From the NCBI RefSeq assembly GCF_000826655.1, contig NZ_JXJO01000024.1:248001-312000 (forward strand): 64,000 nt of DNA, written 5' to 3'. The notes beneath the pieces were generated by a model. It was not told the DNA's origin, did no database searches, and saw only the letters and a program-made list of their open reading frames with translations. Below are positions 32,938 through 40,873 of this stretch, one piece after another. The DNA comes from Psychroserpens damuponensis. GTDB taxonomy: Bacteria; Bacteroidota; Bacteroidia; Flavobacteriales; Flavobacteriaceae. The stretch's first letter is position 1. The number at the start of each line of letters is the position of its first letter. The translations under genes were made by a program, and so were the position numbers.

Positions 32938-35841
32938 AGCCTCACGCTCAGTACCATCCTTGATTTGATGCCTACAACTTGTTCCATTAGCTGAAATTTG
33001 AACATCAACACCTGCATTTCTAATAGCAGGAAACAAGGTCTGCTCTCCTATTTGCATACTCACGTCGTAATGTTCTTTTTCATAGCCAAAACTCCCAGCC
33101 ATACCACAACATCCACTCGAAATGATAGACACCCTATAATTTACTGGTAGATTCAAAACTGCAAAACTAGACGACTGATTCAACATTGCTTTTTGATGAC
33201 AATGTCCATGAAATTTAATGTTTTTTTCTTCGGAAGAAAACTGAGAAGACCTAATATTACCTAGCTCTATCTCCTTTTGAATGAACTCCTCTATCAAGTA
33301 GGTATGCTTGGCAATATGCTTTGCGGAAGACTTATCATCTGCTAACCTCAAATACTCATCTTTAAACGTCAATATAGCCGAAGGCTCAATCCCTATTAGT
33401 GGTGTATTCTCAGAAACCAAATCTTTAAATATAGCCACATTTTGATTTGCCAAAAGCTTAGCCTGTTTTAGTAACCCTTTTGATAAAAATGAGCGCCCAG
33501 ACTCTTTGTGATTTATAAATTTCACATTATAATTTAAAGCCTTTAAAAGTGCAATAGCATCTAATCCAATTGCCGTGTCTAAATGATTTGTAAATTCATC
33601 ATTAAACACATAAACATCCTTAACAAAAACAGACGTATAATTTTTATTTTTAATGTTTTGAACTTCTTTACTTAAACTTTTACTTGAAATTAAAGGCAAG
33701 CTTCTTTTTATAGCAATCCCGAAGGTTTTTTTCAATAATAACGACGATAATGTATTAGAAAACATAAAATTTGTGAGTCCAGGAAACACACTTCCGAAGT
33801 CATTAAAACGATTATTATAAGCAAACAATTTTGTTCTCCAACTCACACCATTCTCCTTTTGATATTGATATTGAAATTCAGCTTTTAAACTCGCCACATC
33901 AACACTACTTGGACATTCACTTGCACACGCTTTACAACTCAAACATAAATCAAAAACCTGTTTTAATTCCTTGCTATCAAACTTATTCATTTTCTGAGAG
34001 CTTGTCAGCACTTCTCTCAACGCATTGGCCCTCGCTCTCGTTGTGTCTTTCTCGTTTTTTGTTGCTCGATAACTAGGACACATCGTACCACCAAACTCTG
34101 GAAGTTTTCTACAATCTCCAGAACCGTTACATTTTTCAGCTTCCCTCAAAATACCATGAGAAGACGAAAAATCTAAAACAGTCTCCACCTCAGGTTCCGC
34201 CCTACCAGGTTGATAGCGCAAAGATTGATCCATAGGGTACGCATCCACAATTTTTCCTGGATTAAAAATGTTTTGCGGATCAAAAGCAGACTTAATACGC
34301 TTTAATATCTCATAATTCTCATCCCCAATCATCAATGGAATAAATTCTGCACGCACAATACCATCACCATGCTCGCCACTCATTGAGCCTCGATAACGTT
34401 TTACAAGATGAGCTGTATCTGTTGTGATTTTTCTAAACAACACTACATCGCTTTTCTTTTTTAAATTCAAAATGGGACGTAAATGCAACTCTCCTGCTCC
34501 AGCATGTGCATAATACACAGGCTTTTGACCATAACCTTTCATTAATTGCGAAAAATCTTTAATGTAGCCGGACAAGTCTTCAAGCGCCACAGCAGTATCT
34601 TCAATACAAGCAGCTGTTTTTTCATCACCAATCATATTCCCTAACAAACCCAATCCTGCTTTACGCAACTCATTAGCTTTATTAATATCATTAGCCTTGA
34701 GCAAAGGATTAGCAAAACTCAATCCTGAATTCTCAAGAGCATTAACCAATTCTCGAGTTTTTAAGTCTAGAGTATTAAAATCATCATCTCTAAGCTCACA
34801 GATTAAAATCGCTTCAGGATCACCCTCAATAAACACCCTATTTTCCTGTTGTGTTTTGTTATACTTAGTAAGATCTAAAATAGTCTTATCCATCATTTCA
34901 CAAGTATAAAGCTGGTGCTCCATCACAATGGTCACTGCATTCATACAGTCTTCAATCGTTTTAAAATGTGCAGCAACCATAACACTGTTTTTAGGCGGCA
35001 GCTTATCTAATTTTAACGTGATTTGAGTTGTAAATGCCAACGTACCTTCACTTCCTGACAATAGTTTACATAAATTAAACGACACACCCTCTTCCTCTTT
35101 ACCTTCGGAAATATCTGAAAACACTGTTGTTTTTATCAATTCATCTATAGCGTAACCCGTATTTCTGCGATGAATTTCTGGTTTTGGAAAATTAGATACG
35201 ATTTGATCTCGCACCTCTTTAGACGATAATTGCGAGGTAATTGCCCTATATATATCACCTTCTAAATTGTTTAGCTTAGGTTTTAATTCAAATTCTGCCG
35301 AAGACAATGCTTTAAAAATCACCTCACTTTCATCACTTAAAACCGTATGCAACTCCAACACTTTATCACGAGTAACACCGTATTTTATTGAAGTTGTACC
35401 AGATGAATTATTCCCAACCATACCTCCAATCATACACCTATTGGATGTTGATGTATTGGGCCCAAAAAACAAACCGAAAGGTTTTAAATAATTATTGAGC
35501 TCATCTCTTACAACACCTGGTTGCACTGTGACAGTTTGTAACGCTTCGTTAATATCTAAAATTTTTGTAAAATATTTAGACACATCTACAACAATCCCCT
35601 TTCCTACGCATTGTCCTGCTAATGAAGTTCCTGCTGCTCTAGGAATTAATGACGTATTATGTTGTTTTGCAAAACGAATTAACACCTTAATATCATTACG
35701 GTTTTTTGGAAGCGCAACAGCCAAAGGCAACATTCTATATACCGAAGCATCTGTTGCATAGAGCGTTCGTATCAAATCATCAAAATGTAATTCACCTTCT
35801 AATTGAGAGGCTAATATTTTAAATTCTGAATTACTAATCAT
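32899..35841 (-). CDS. FAD-linked oxidase with Fe-S and Cys-rich (CCG) domains
   Basis: A 980-residue fusion of a GlcD-type FAD dehydrogenase with a GlcF-like half. Residues about 20-470 bind FAD (SLIPRAAGTSLAGQC, GPNTSTSNRCMIGGMVGNNS) and carry the substrate domain (YYAHAGAGELHLRPILNL and GSMSGEHGDGIVRAEFIP). A 4Fe-4S pair follows (CLSCKACASECPSS; an earlier CNGSGDCRKL with TMCPSY), and the last about 250 residues contain the Cys-rich motifs (FHGHCHQKAML and SSGCCGMAGSFGYEKEH). It should oxidise a 2-hydroxyacid, most likely D-lactate or glycolate, and pass electrons to the chain. Its 3' end overlaps the LpxH-like gene by 39 bases. Confidence 0.92.
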   Translation of the reverse strand: MISNSEFKILASQLEGELHFDDLIRTLYATDASVYRMLPLAVALPKNRNDIKVLIRFAKQHNTSLIPRAAGTSLAGQCVGKGIVVDVSKYFTKILDINEALQTVTVQPGVVRDELNNYLKPFGLFFGPNTSTSNRCMIGGMVGNNSSGTTSIKYGVTRDKVLELHTVLSDESEVIFKALSSAEFELKPKLNNLEGDIYRAITSQLSSKEVRDQIVSNFPKPEIHRRNTGYAIDELIKTTVFSDISEGKEEEGVSFNLCKLLSGSEGTLAFTTQITLKLDKLPPKNSVMVAAHFKTIEDCMNAVTIVMEHQLYTCEMMDKTILDLTKYNKTQQENRVFIEGDPEAILICELRDDDFNTLDLKTRELVNALENSGLSFANPLLKANDINKANELRKAGLGLLGNMIGDEKTAACIEDTAVALEDLSGYIKDFSQLMKGYGQKPVYYAHAGAGELHLRPILNLKKKSDVVLFRKITTDTAHLVKRYRGSMSGEHGDGIVRAEFIPLMIGDENYEILKRIKSAFDPQNIFNPGKIVDAYPMDQSLRYQPGRAEPEVETVLDFSSSHGILREAEKCNGSGDCRKLPEFGGTMCPSYRATKNEKDTTRARANALREVLTSSQKMNKFDSKELKQVFDLCLSCKACASECPSSVDVASLKAEFQYQYQKENGVSWRTKLFAYNNRFNDFGSVFPGLTNFMFSNTLSSLLLKKTFGIAIKRSLPLISSKSLSKEVQNIKNKNYTSVFVKDVYVFNDEFTNHLDTAIGLDAIALLKALNYNVKFINHKESGRSFLSKGLLKQAKLLANQNVAIFKDLVSENTPLIGIEPSAILTFKDEYLRLADDKSSAKHIAKHTYLIEEFIQKEIELGNIRSSQFSSEEKNIKFHGHCHQKAMLNQSSSFAVLNLPVNYRVSIISSGCCGMAGSFGYEKEHYDVSMQIGEQTLFPAIRNAGVDVQISANGTSCRHQIKDGTEREALHPITILRRALL

Positions 35842-35901
35842 AAGACCAAATGTATATCGATAAAGCTAAAAATAAATCTAATAAAACAACAGTTTTGACG
35901 T

Positions 35902-35909
35902 TATATTTG
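35902..35909 (+). promoter_or_regulatory. -7 box for the beta-barrel protein
   Basis: TATATTTG matches TAnnTTTG and lies 83 bases before the ATG at 35992, giving a leader of about 75 bases. Confidence 0.45.
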
Positions 35910-35991
35910 CTAAGTTATTCTCAAAGTGTAACATATGACTTTTTTGCAAGTCATATTATTAGTTAATCTATAAAACAAACAATTAAATTTT

Positions 35992-36474
35992 ATGAAAAAA
36001 TTATTTTTAGTAGCAATAGCCCTTATTGGCTTTGCAATAGTAAACGCTCAAGACATCTCAGAAAACGCAATTGGCTTAAGATTAGGTGATAGCGATGGTT
36101 TTGGAGCTGAAGTTTCATACCAAAGAGCTCTTGGTGACAATAATCGTGTTGAAATTGATTTAGGCCTTAGAAGCGGAAATGGATATGATGGATTCAAACT
36201 TGCAGGTATCTACCAATGGGTCTGGCAACTTGATGGCGCCTTTAACTGGTATGCTGGTGCAGGTGGCGGATTAGGCTCTTATAGTTTTGACAATGTCCCT
36301 AGTGGTGTTGACGATAGTGAAACTTTTTTCTTTGTAGCTGGTGATATAGGAATTGAATACAACTTTGACTTCCCGCTTCAACTATCACTTGACGCGAGAC
36401 CAGAGTTAGGATTTGGAGACTATAGAGATGACCTAGATTTTGATATCGCTTTAGGTGTTAGATATAGATTCTAA
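35992..36474 (+). CDS. small outer-membrane beta-barrel protein
   Basis: A 160-residue exported protein: signal peptide KKLFLVAIALIGFAIVNAQ, then alternating hydrophobic and polar residues typical of transmembrane strands (GFGAEVSYQRAL, NRVEIDLGLRSG, FNWYAGAGGGLGSYSF, DIALGVRYRF). It ends in Phe, the usual last residue of outer-membrane barrels. About eight strands can be drawn, so it is OmpA-barrel or OmpX-like in size. Function unknown. A bidirectional terminator lies 28 bases after the stop. Confidence 0.8.
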   Translation: MKKLFLVAIALIGFAIVNAQDISENAIGLRLGDSDGFGAEVSYQRALGDNNRVEIDLGLRSGNGYDGFKLAGIYQWVWQLDGAFNWYAGAGGGLGSYSFDNVPSGVDDSETFFFVAGDIGIEYNFDFPLQLSLDARPELGFGDYRDDLDFDIALGVRYRF

Positions 36475-36501
36475 TACAATTAAGCATTTTTACAGCATAC
36501 A

Positions 36502-36534
36502 AAAACAGCCATTTCATTTTGAAATGGCTGTTTT
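36502..36534. terminator. bidirectional terminator
   Basis: AAACAGCCATTTC and GAAATGGCTGTTT form a 13-bp perfect stem around ATTTT, with A-run before and T-run after. It serves the barrel gene on the plus strand and the DinB gene on the minus strand. Confidence 0.88.
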
Positions 36535-36554
36535 ACAATTAACCCTACTTCTAT

Positions 36555-37070
36555 TTATAAATAGCGTTCTTTTATAATTTCACAATGATGATTTTCATGA
36601 CCAATTAGAATAAAAGCCACTGCACGAGGCGATAAATTACTATTACTCGCAATACCAATGCGCTGTAACATTTCCGAAGAAAAACTTTCAAACAGAATTA
36701 TACTCGCTAGTCTTACCGCCTTATATTCATTAATCAAACTAATCATTGAACGATTGTTCGCCTCACAACTTACCACATACTCATCTTGATCATACCCTGG
36801 AAACAATGTTTTATCTGCCCTTGCAATACACAAGGCTCGATAAGCAAAAATACGCTCTGTATCAATAATATGCTGAACAACCTCTTTAATTGTCCATTTA
36901 CCATCAGCATAACGATATTCTAATTTTTCTTCGGAAATAGACTCTAAAAACGCAATTGTAGCATCTCCATTAACCCTTAATCCTTCTAAAATTGTAACTT
37001 CTCCCGCTTTTTGAATGTATTGCTGATAATAAGGATTATACTCAGCAACAGTTAGATCATCTTTAGTCAT
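36555..37070 (-). CDS. DinB-family protein
   Basis: A 171-residue four-helix protein of the DinB/YfiT superfamily. The three metal His are in the expected helices: VVQHIIDTERIF (His near residue 67) and GHENHHCEIIKERYL at the C-terminus. Family members bind a divalent metal and include thiol-dependent S-transferases; the substrate is unknown. EKLEYRYADGKWTIKEVV is the classical DinB second-helix opening. Two copies of the TTTCCGAAG word lie inside the gene. Confidence 0.88.
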   Translation of the reverse strand: MTKDDLTVAEYNPYYQQYIQKAGEVTILEGLRVNGDATIAFLESISEEKLEYRYADGKWTIKEVVQHIIDTERIFAYRALCIARADKTLFPGYDQDEYVVSCEANNRSMISLINEYKAVRLASIILFESFSSEMLQRIGIASNSNLSPRAVAFILIGHENHHCEIIKERYL

Positions 37071-37103
37071 TATGAAAATATTTTAAGTTTAAAAATTAAA
37101 AAA

Positions 37104-37129
37104 CCCTTCACTACAACTGTAATGAAGGG
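37104..37129 (-). terminator. terminator of the Lrp-family gene
   Basis: On the minus strand the stem CCCTTCA..TACA/TGTA..TGAAGGG, with one mismatch, is followed by TTTTTTAATTTTT. It lies 25 bases past the end of the Lrp-family gene. Confidence 0.75.
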
Positions 37130-37153
37130 CTAAATTGTAATTACAAGTTAACA

Positions 37154-37633
37154 TTATAACTCGTTAAAAATCGTATGCATTAAACGCTTCTTATCGTTGA
37201 TACTTTCCTCTAAACTAATCATAGTTTCAGTTCTATAAATACCTTCAATATCATCTAACATAAAAATAATATCTTTTGCATGAGATGTGTTTTTAGCTCT
37301 CACTTTACAGAAAATATTAAACTTTCCAGTTGTAATATGAGCAACCGTTACATAAGGAATCTCATGTATGCGCTCTAAAACAAATTTTGTTTGGGACGTA
37401 TTATTCAAGAACACACCAACGTATGCAATGAAAGAATAACCAAGCTTTAGATAATCTAAGGTCAAAGAAGACCCTCTAATGATTCCTGCTTCCTCCATTT
37501 TTTTCACTCTAACATGAACTGTTCCTGCAGAAATCACTAATTTTTTTGCGATATCAGTAAAAGGAATTCTTGTATTATCAATCAACATATCTAGTATTTG
37601 ATGATCAATTTCGTCTAATTTGAATTTTGCCAT
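37154..37633 (-). CDS. Lrp/AsnC-family transcriptional regulator
   Basis: A 159-residue regulator with an N-terminal winged helix-turn-helix (LDEIDHQILDMLIDNTRIPF, then ISAGTVHVRVKKMEEAGIIRG) and a C-terminal RAM (ACT-like) ligand domain from about residue 70 (YIAYVGVFLNNTSQTKFVLE, HITTGKFNIFCKVRAK). These proteins sense amino acids, usually leucine or another branched-chain or aromatic residue, as multimers. TATTTTTG at 37660 is a likely -7 box. The target genes are not obvious here. Confidence 0.93.
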   Translation of the reverse strand: MAKFKLDEIDHQILDMLIDNTRIPFTDIAKKLVISAGTVHVRVKKMEEAGIIRGSSLTLDYLKLGYSFIAYVGVFLNNTSQTKFVLERIHEIPYVTVAHITTGKFNIFCKVRAKNTSHAKDIIFMLDDIEGIYRTETMISLEESINDKKRLMHTIFNEL

Positions 37634-37659
37634 TATTTTAGTATTCTTTGAATTTTAAG

Positions 37660-37667
37660 CAAAAATA
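37660..37667 (-). promoter_or_regulatory. -7 box for the Lrp-family gene
   Basis: TATTTTTG on the minus strand matches TAnnTTTG and lies 27 bases before the start at 37633. A TTTTTTG element upstream is spaced about 25 bases, longer than usual. Confidence 0.45.
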
Positions 37668-37708
37668 ACGCATTTTCTTTAAAGATATCTCACAAAAAAT
37701 TGATTATT

Positions 37709-38839
37709 TTACACTTTAAGCGACAATTTCTCTTTATTGATTATCACGAAATCGATTTCGAGGCCTTCTTGTAAAGCCATAGAGTTTTCTCCAAAGACCT
37801 CACAACCATTAGCATCTCTCTCGCAATGAGCAAAATAATGACTCATGTCAGAAATTTTTTCAATTTTTGGCACAAACACAAGATCACTTCCCTCTAACCT
37901 CTCTACATACTGAATAGCAATATCGCGATGACTTGTGTTTCTAATGATAATATCATAAAACAATTTATCATTTTGAGGAATTTCCAAATACGACTGATAA
38001 TCACTCCCAACAACAGCTCTAGACGCGATATAATCTAACGACACCAATAAAGACTGAAATATAAACGCTCGAGTGTGCTCCCTATGATAATCGTTCACAT
38101 AATGACCAGCTTCAAATAAAATTGTTGGAACATTTTCCGCCTGAAATGTATCTCCTACACAATTAATATTAAAACCATCATCATAAATCCCAACTTGACC
38201 TGGTATTTGCAACTGCAAACTTGAATTCATAACCGAAATTACCTCCATTGCAATTTTCCTGGTAGAAGTTATCGTTCTATCCTCATCTTGAGCAGGTGCT
38301 AAAAAGGATATTGTAGCAGGCTTATCTACTTTACCAGCACTAAATATAGTACGCTGACCATGCAGGTTATAACAAAAGTCTGGCTTCAAATCGTTAAACA
38401 CATTACGCAACACACGACTTTCAGGCTGAGTCATCTTTTGAGCATCTCTATTTAAATCTACTTTATTTGCATTCAAACGTGTGTATAATTTTGCTCCATC
38501 AGGATTTAGAATCGGTATAACAGTAACCGTACACGCTTTTAGAATTGCTTTTGTGATTTCATTTTCTTCGGAAAATAGATTTAATAAATCAAAAACAGCT
38601 TTTGTAGTTGTACTTTCATTACCATGCATTTGAGACCACATCAATATTTTTTTACCTCCAGAACCAAATGTAACCGTATGAATGGGCACACCATTTACAG
38701 ATTTACCCACTTGCTTAATTTGCATTTTATCCTTCAATTTTTCTAAAAGAGGGTCAATGTTTTTAGCATGAATATATCGCCCAAAAAGAGAGGTTTCTTT
38801 ATAAGTTTTAAAAAGCAATTTCAATGTTTCTATCTGCAT
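37709..38839 (-). CDS. M14-family zinc carboxypeptidase
   Basis: I use the ATG at 38839 (MQIETLKLLF); a longer frame to 38923 would run through the promoter and operator. The 376-residue protein carries the M14 zinc site: the WSQMHGNESTTTKAVFDLL His and Glu near residue 80, then the third ligand His in FCYNLHGQRTIFS, and Glu in FEAGHYVNDYHREH as the likely catalytic base. NPDGAKLYTRLNANKVDLNRD is the substrate-Arg segment. It has no signal peptide, so it acts on cytoplasmic peptides or cell-wall fragments. It faces an XRE regulator and shares operator motifs with it. Confidence 0.85.
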   Translation of the reverse strand: MQIETLKLLFKTYKETSLFGRYIHAKNIDPLLEKLKDKMQIKQVGKSVNGVPIHTVTFGSGGKKILMWSQMHGNESTTTKAVFDLLNLFSEENEITKAILKACTVTVIPILNPDGAKLYTRLNANKVDLNRDAQKMTQPESRVLRNVFNDLKPDFCYNLHGQRTIFSAGKVDKPATISFLAPAQDEDRTITSTRKIAMEVISVMNSSLQLQIPGQVGIYDDGFNINCVGDTFQAENVPTILFEAGHYVNDYHREHTRAFIFQSLLVSLDYIASRAVVGSDYQSYLEIPQNDKLFYDIIIRNTSHRDIAIQYVERLEGSDLVFVPKIEKISDMSHYFAHCERDANGCEVFGENSMALQEGLEIDFVIINKEKLSLKV

Positions 38840-38858
38840 TTTGATGTTGTATGAATCA

Positions 38859-38866
38859 CAAAGGTA
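38859..38866 (-). promoter_or_regulatory. -7 box for the M14 peptidase gene
   Basis: TACCTTTG on the minus strand matches TAnnTTTG and lies 19 bases before the ATG at 38839. It overlaps a GTTTAC half-site of the operator motif. Confidence 0.55.
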
Positions 38867-38878
38867 AACAATTGATTT

Positions 38879-38892
38879 TTTACAATTGTAAA
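38879..38892. promoter_or_regulatory. operator candidate 1, TTTAC-N4-GTAAA
   Basis: TTTACAATTGTAAA is a perfect 14-base palindrome over the -33 region of the peptidase promoter. A second TTTAC-N4-GTAAA lies 27 bases away. Confidence 0.6.
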
Positions 38893-38905
38893 CATGTGTT
38901 TTCTG

Positions 38906-38919
38906 TTTACGATTGTAAA
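38906..38919. promoter_or_regulatory. operator candidate 2, TTTAC-N4-GTAAA
   Basis: TTTACGATTGTAAA repeats the operator pattern. Its centre is 27 bases from that of site 1. Further half-sites (GTAAAC) flank at about 38863 and 38931. Confidence 0.6.
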
Positions 38920-39102
38920 TCATACACTTTTGTAAACAAAAAGAGAGCGCAATTTATCATCGCATTGAAAATAATTCAATAAAAACATAATTTTACATTT
39001 AAAATCTTTATTTTCAGTAGTTTAATGCAATTTATATAAAGTTAAAATACAATACTTTACTAACTTTAAAAATTATATTTAGCTATTACAAAGTAATATG
39101 TT

Positions 39103-39110
39103 TACTTTTG
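39103..39110 (+). promoter_or_regulatory. -7 box for the XRE regulator
   Basis: TACTTTTG matches TAnnTTTG and lies 33 bases before the preferred ATG at 39143. It overlaps an 18-base palindrome. Confidence 0.55.
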
Positions 39111-39123
39111 TAACGTTACAAAA
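39106..39123. promoter_or_regulatory. 18-base palindrome over the XRE promoter
   Basis: TTTTGTAACGTTACAAAA is a perfect inverted repeat spanning the end of the -7 box and the expected transcription start. TATTAC-AAA-GTAATA at 39084-39098 is a second symmetric element, and TTTAC-AATG-ATAAA (39137-39150) lies over the start codon. Confidence 0.6.
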
Positions 39124-39142
39124 CCAAACTGTATCGTTTACA

Positions 39143-39541
39143 ATGATAAACAACGAAGAATTTACTAAACGCCTTCAAAAAGTGATAGATTTTTACGGAG
39201 AGTCTGCATCGTCTTTTGCCGAAAAAATAGGTGTTCAGCGCTCTAGTATTTCACACATTTTATCAGGTAGAAATAAGCCAAGTTTGGATTTTGTTTTAAA
39301 GGTACTTTCCTCCTTTCCTGAAGTAGAATTATATTGGCTAATGAATGGTAAAGGAATTTTTCCTGCTCAAAAAAAACAGGATGAAAATATTCCTATTTCG
39401 AAAGCACCAAAAAATGTAAGCGCTAATCCTGAATCAAATTCTCAAACTTTGAGCGCTTCCATTTCCGAAGATAAAACAATTGAACGCATCGTTATTTTTT
39501 ATAAAGATGGTACATTCAAAAATTTTGAGCATTCTTCATAA
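39143..39541 (+). CDS. XRE-family helix-turn-helix regulator
   Basis: The chosen start (MINNEEFTKRLQKVI) places the promoter and palindrome upstream; a frame from 39098 would run through them. The N-terminal helix-turn-helix is compact: ESASSFAEKIGVQRSSISHI then LSGRNKPSLDFVLKVLSSFP. The tail of about 60 residues is polar, with a dimer-like C-terminal TIERIVIFYKDGTFKNFE that is typical of a Bacteroidota group. Near-matches of the TTTAC-N4-GTAAA motif lie at both the divergent peptidase promoter and this start codon, so it probably represses both genes. Binding is inference. Confidence 0.85.
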   Translation: MINNEEFTKRLQKVIDFYGESASSFAEKIGVQRSSISHILSGRNKPSLDFVLKVLSSFPEVELYWLMNGKGIFPAQKKQDENIPISKAPKNVSANPESNSQTLSASISEDKTIERIVIFYKDGTFKNFEHSS

Positions 39542-39591
39542 TCGATGAAAATTTATAAATGGGCTACTTACAATAATCAGGATCTGTTTTG

Positions 39592-39599
39592 TAATTTTG
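39592..39599 (+). promoter_or_regulatory. -7 box for the small lipoprotein gene
   Basis: TAATTTTG matches TAnnTTTG and ends 14 bases before the ATG at 39614. Confidence 0.45.
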
Positions 39600-39613
39600 T
39601 ATAAAATAGCAAA

Positions 39614-40000
39614 ATGCAAAAAATACGCCTTCTCCTTTTACAACTATTATGTTTTAGTTGCTACCAAACTGAAAGACAATGTTCCGATTTTAAAACTGGC
39701 ACCTTTGAGTTCACCTATACTATTGATGGTATAGACAAAACTGGAACGTTTGTACGCACAGATACTTTAAATATCGATTATTTTGAAAACAAAATAGATT
39801 CGGCCTCTATACGATGGATTAATGACTGTGAGTTTATCCAGAAGAAAATCAATCCGAAAAATAGGTCTGAAGAAAAGGCCATTCATTTTAAAATCCTCTC
39901 TACTACCAAGGACACCTACACTTTTGAATATCAATTAGCAGTAAAAGATGCCTTTAAAAAGAAACGAGTTGAAAAAGGCACTGCAAAAAAAATAGAATAA
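39614..40000 (+). CDS. small exported protein, paralogue of 5798-6178
   Basis: A 128-residue protein with a hydrophobic start (MQKIRLLLLQLLCFSC) that looks like a lipoprotein signal with Cys16 in the lipobox. The mature part carries CSDFKTGTFEF, RTDTLNIDYFENKI and IRWINDCEF, the same skeleton as the protein at 5798-6178. It ends rich in Lys and Glu. It is separated by one base from the TerC start, so it is in the same transcript. Function unknown. The two copies differ in export mode: signal peptidase I there, lipobox here. Confidence 0.75.
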   Translation: MQKIRLLLLQLLCFSCYQTERQCSDFKTGTFEFTYTIDGIDKTGTFVRTDTLNIDYFENKIDSASIRWINDCEFIQKKINPKNRSEEKAIHFKILSTTKDTYTFEYQLAVKDAFKKKRVEKGTAKKIE

Positions 40001-40001
40001 C

Positions 40002-40799
40002 ATGCTAGATTTTTTACTCACCAGTGATGCAATAATGGCATTAATCACTTTGACATTCTTAGAAATAATTCTCGGGATTGATAACATTGTTTTTATTTCT
40101 ATCGCAGCCAATAAATTACCCGAACATCAGCGCAACAAAGCCACCAACATTGGGCTATTATTAGCCATGGTGCAACGTATTATATTATTGTTTTTTGTGT
40201 CGTTTCTTGTAGGTTTATCAGAGCCTTTTTATAATCTCGAAACCAATTGGATTCAACTCCACATAAGCTGGCAAGCCATTATATTATTTGCTGGAGGATT
40301 GTTTTTAATTTACAAAAGCACCTCTGAAATTAGAGAAAAAGTAACGCATCCTGAGCATGATGAAGATGAGATTAAAGGCAAAAAGATTAAATCACTCTCA
40401 AATGCAATTGTTCAAATTATGATTATTGATTTTATATTTTCTATAGACTCTATACTCACAGCTGTAGGAATGACAAATGGTCTACACCCTAACCATAACT
40501 ACACCCTAGTTTTAATGATAATTGCAGTTATAATTTCAATAGCAATCATGATTGGGTTTGCAAATCCTATTAGAAAATTTATCAATGCCAACCCAAGTGT
40601 TCAAATGTTAGGTTTAGCCTTTTTAATTTTAATTGGGTTTATGTTAATCACTGAAGCCGCTCACCTATCACACACTGAGTTTTTTGGTAACAAAGTTGGA
40701 GAGATACCAAAGGGCTACTTATATTTTGCCATTGCATTCTCTTTGTTTATAGAAATGCTGAATTATAAAATTAATAAGAACAGTAAGAAAAAATCATAA
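40002..40799 (+). CDS. TerC-family integral membrane protein
   Basis: A 265-residue polytopic protein with about seven membrane helices and the conserved acidic metal-site residues in LEIILGIDNIVFISIAAN (residues about 21-38) and FIFSIDSILTAVGMT. TerC/Alx/YkoY proteins export manganese or are linked to tellurite resistance and membrane-protein metalation. AARNKLPEHQRNKATNIGLL-like charge clusters (ANKLPEHQRNKATNIG) after the first helix are typical. It follows the small lipoprotein by one base. A terminator lies 24 bases after the stop. Confidence 0.9.
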   Translation: MLDFLLTSDAIMALITLTFLEIILGIDNIVFISIAANKLPEHQRNKATNIGLLLAMVQRIILLFFVSFLVGLSEPFYNLETNWIQLHISWQAIILFAGGLFLIYKSTSEIREKVTHPEHDEDEIKGKKIKSLSNAIVQIMIIDFIFSIDSILTAVGMTNGLHPNHNYTLVLMIIAVIISIAIMIGFANPIRKFINANPSVQMLGLAFLILIGFMLITEAAHLSHTEFFGNKVGEIPKGYLYFAIAFSLFIEMLNYKINKNSKKKS

Positions 40800-40822
40800 C
40801 TAAGGAGTTAAGTATAAAACAA

Positions 40823-40856
40823 AAAAAAGCTCGATAGTTAGATATCGAGCTTTTTT
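40823..40856. terminator. bidirectional terminator between terC and parC
   Basis: AAAAAAGCTCGATA and TATCGAGCTTTTTT form a perfect 14-bp stem around a 6-base loop, usable from both strands. Confidence 0.9.
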
Positions 40857-40873
40857 TATATGTCATTTTATTT

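Noticed and set aside
38839-38923. Longer N-terminus of the M14 peptidase
   Set aside because: It would translate through the -7 box and operators, and the family starts at the inner ATG.
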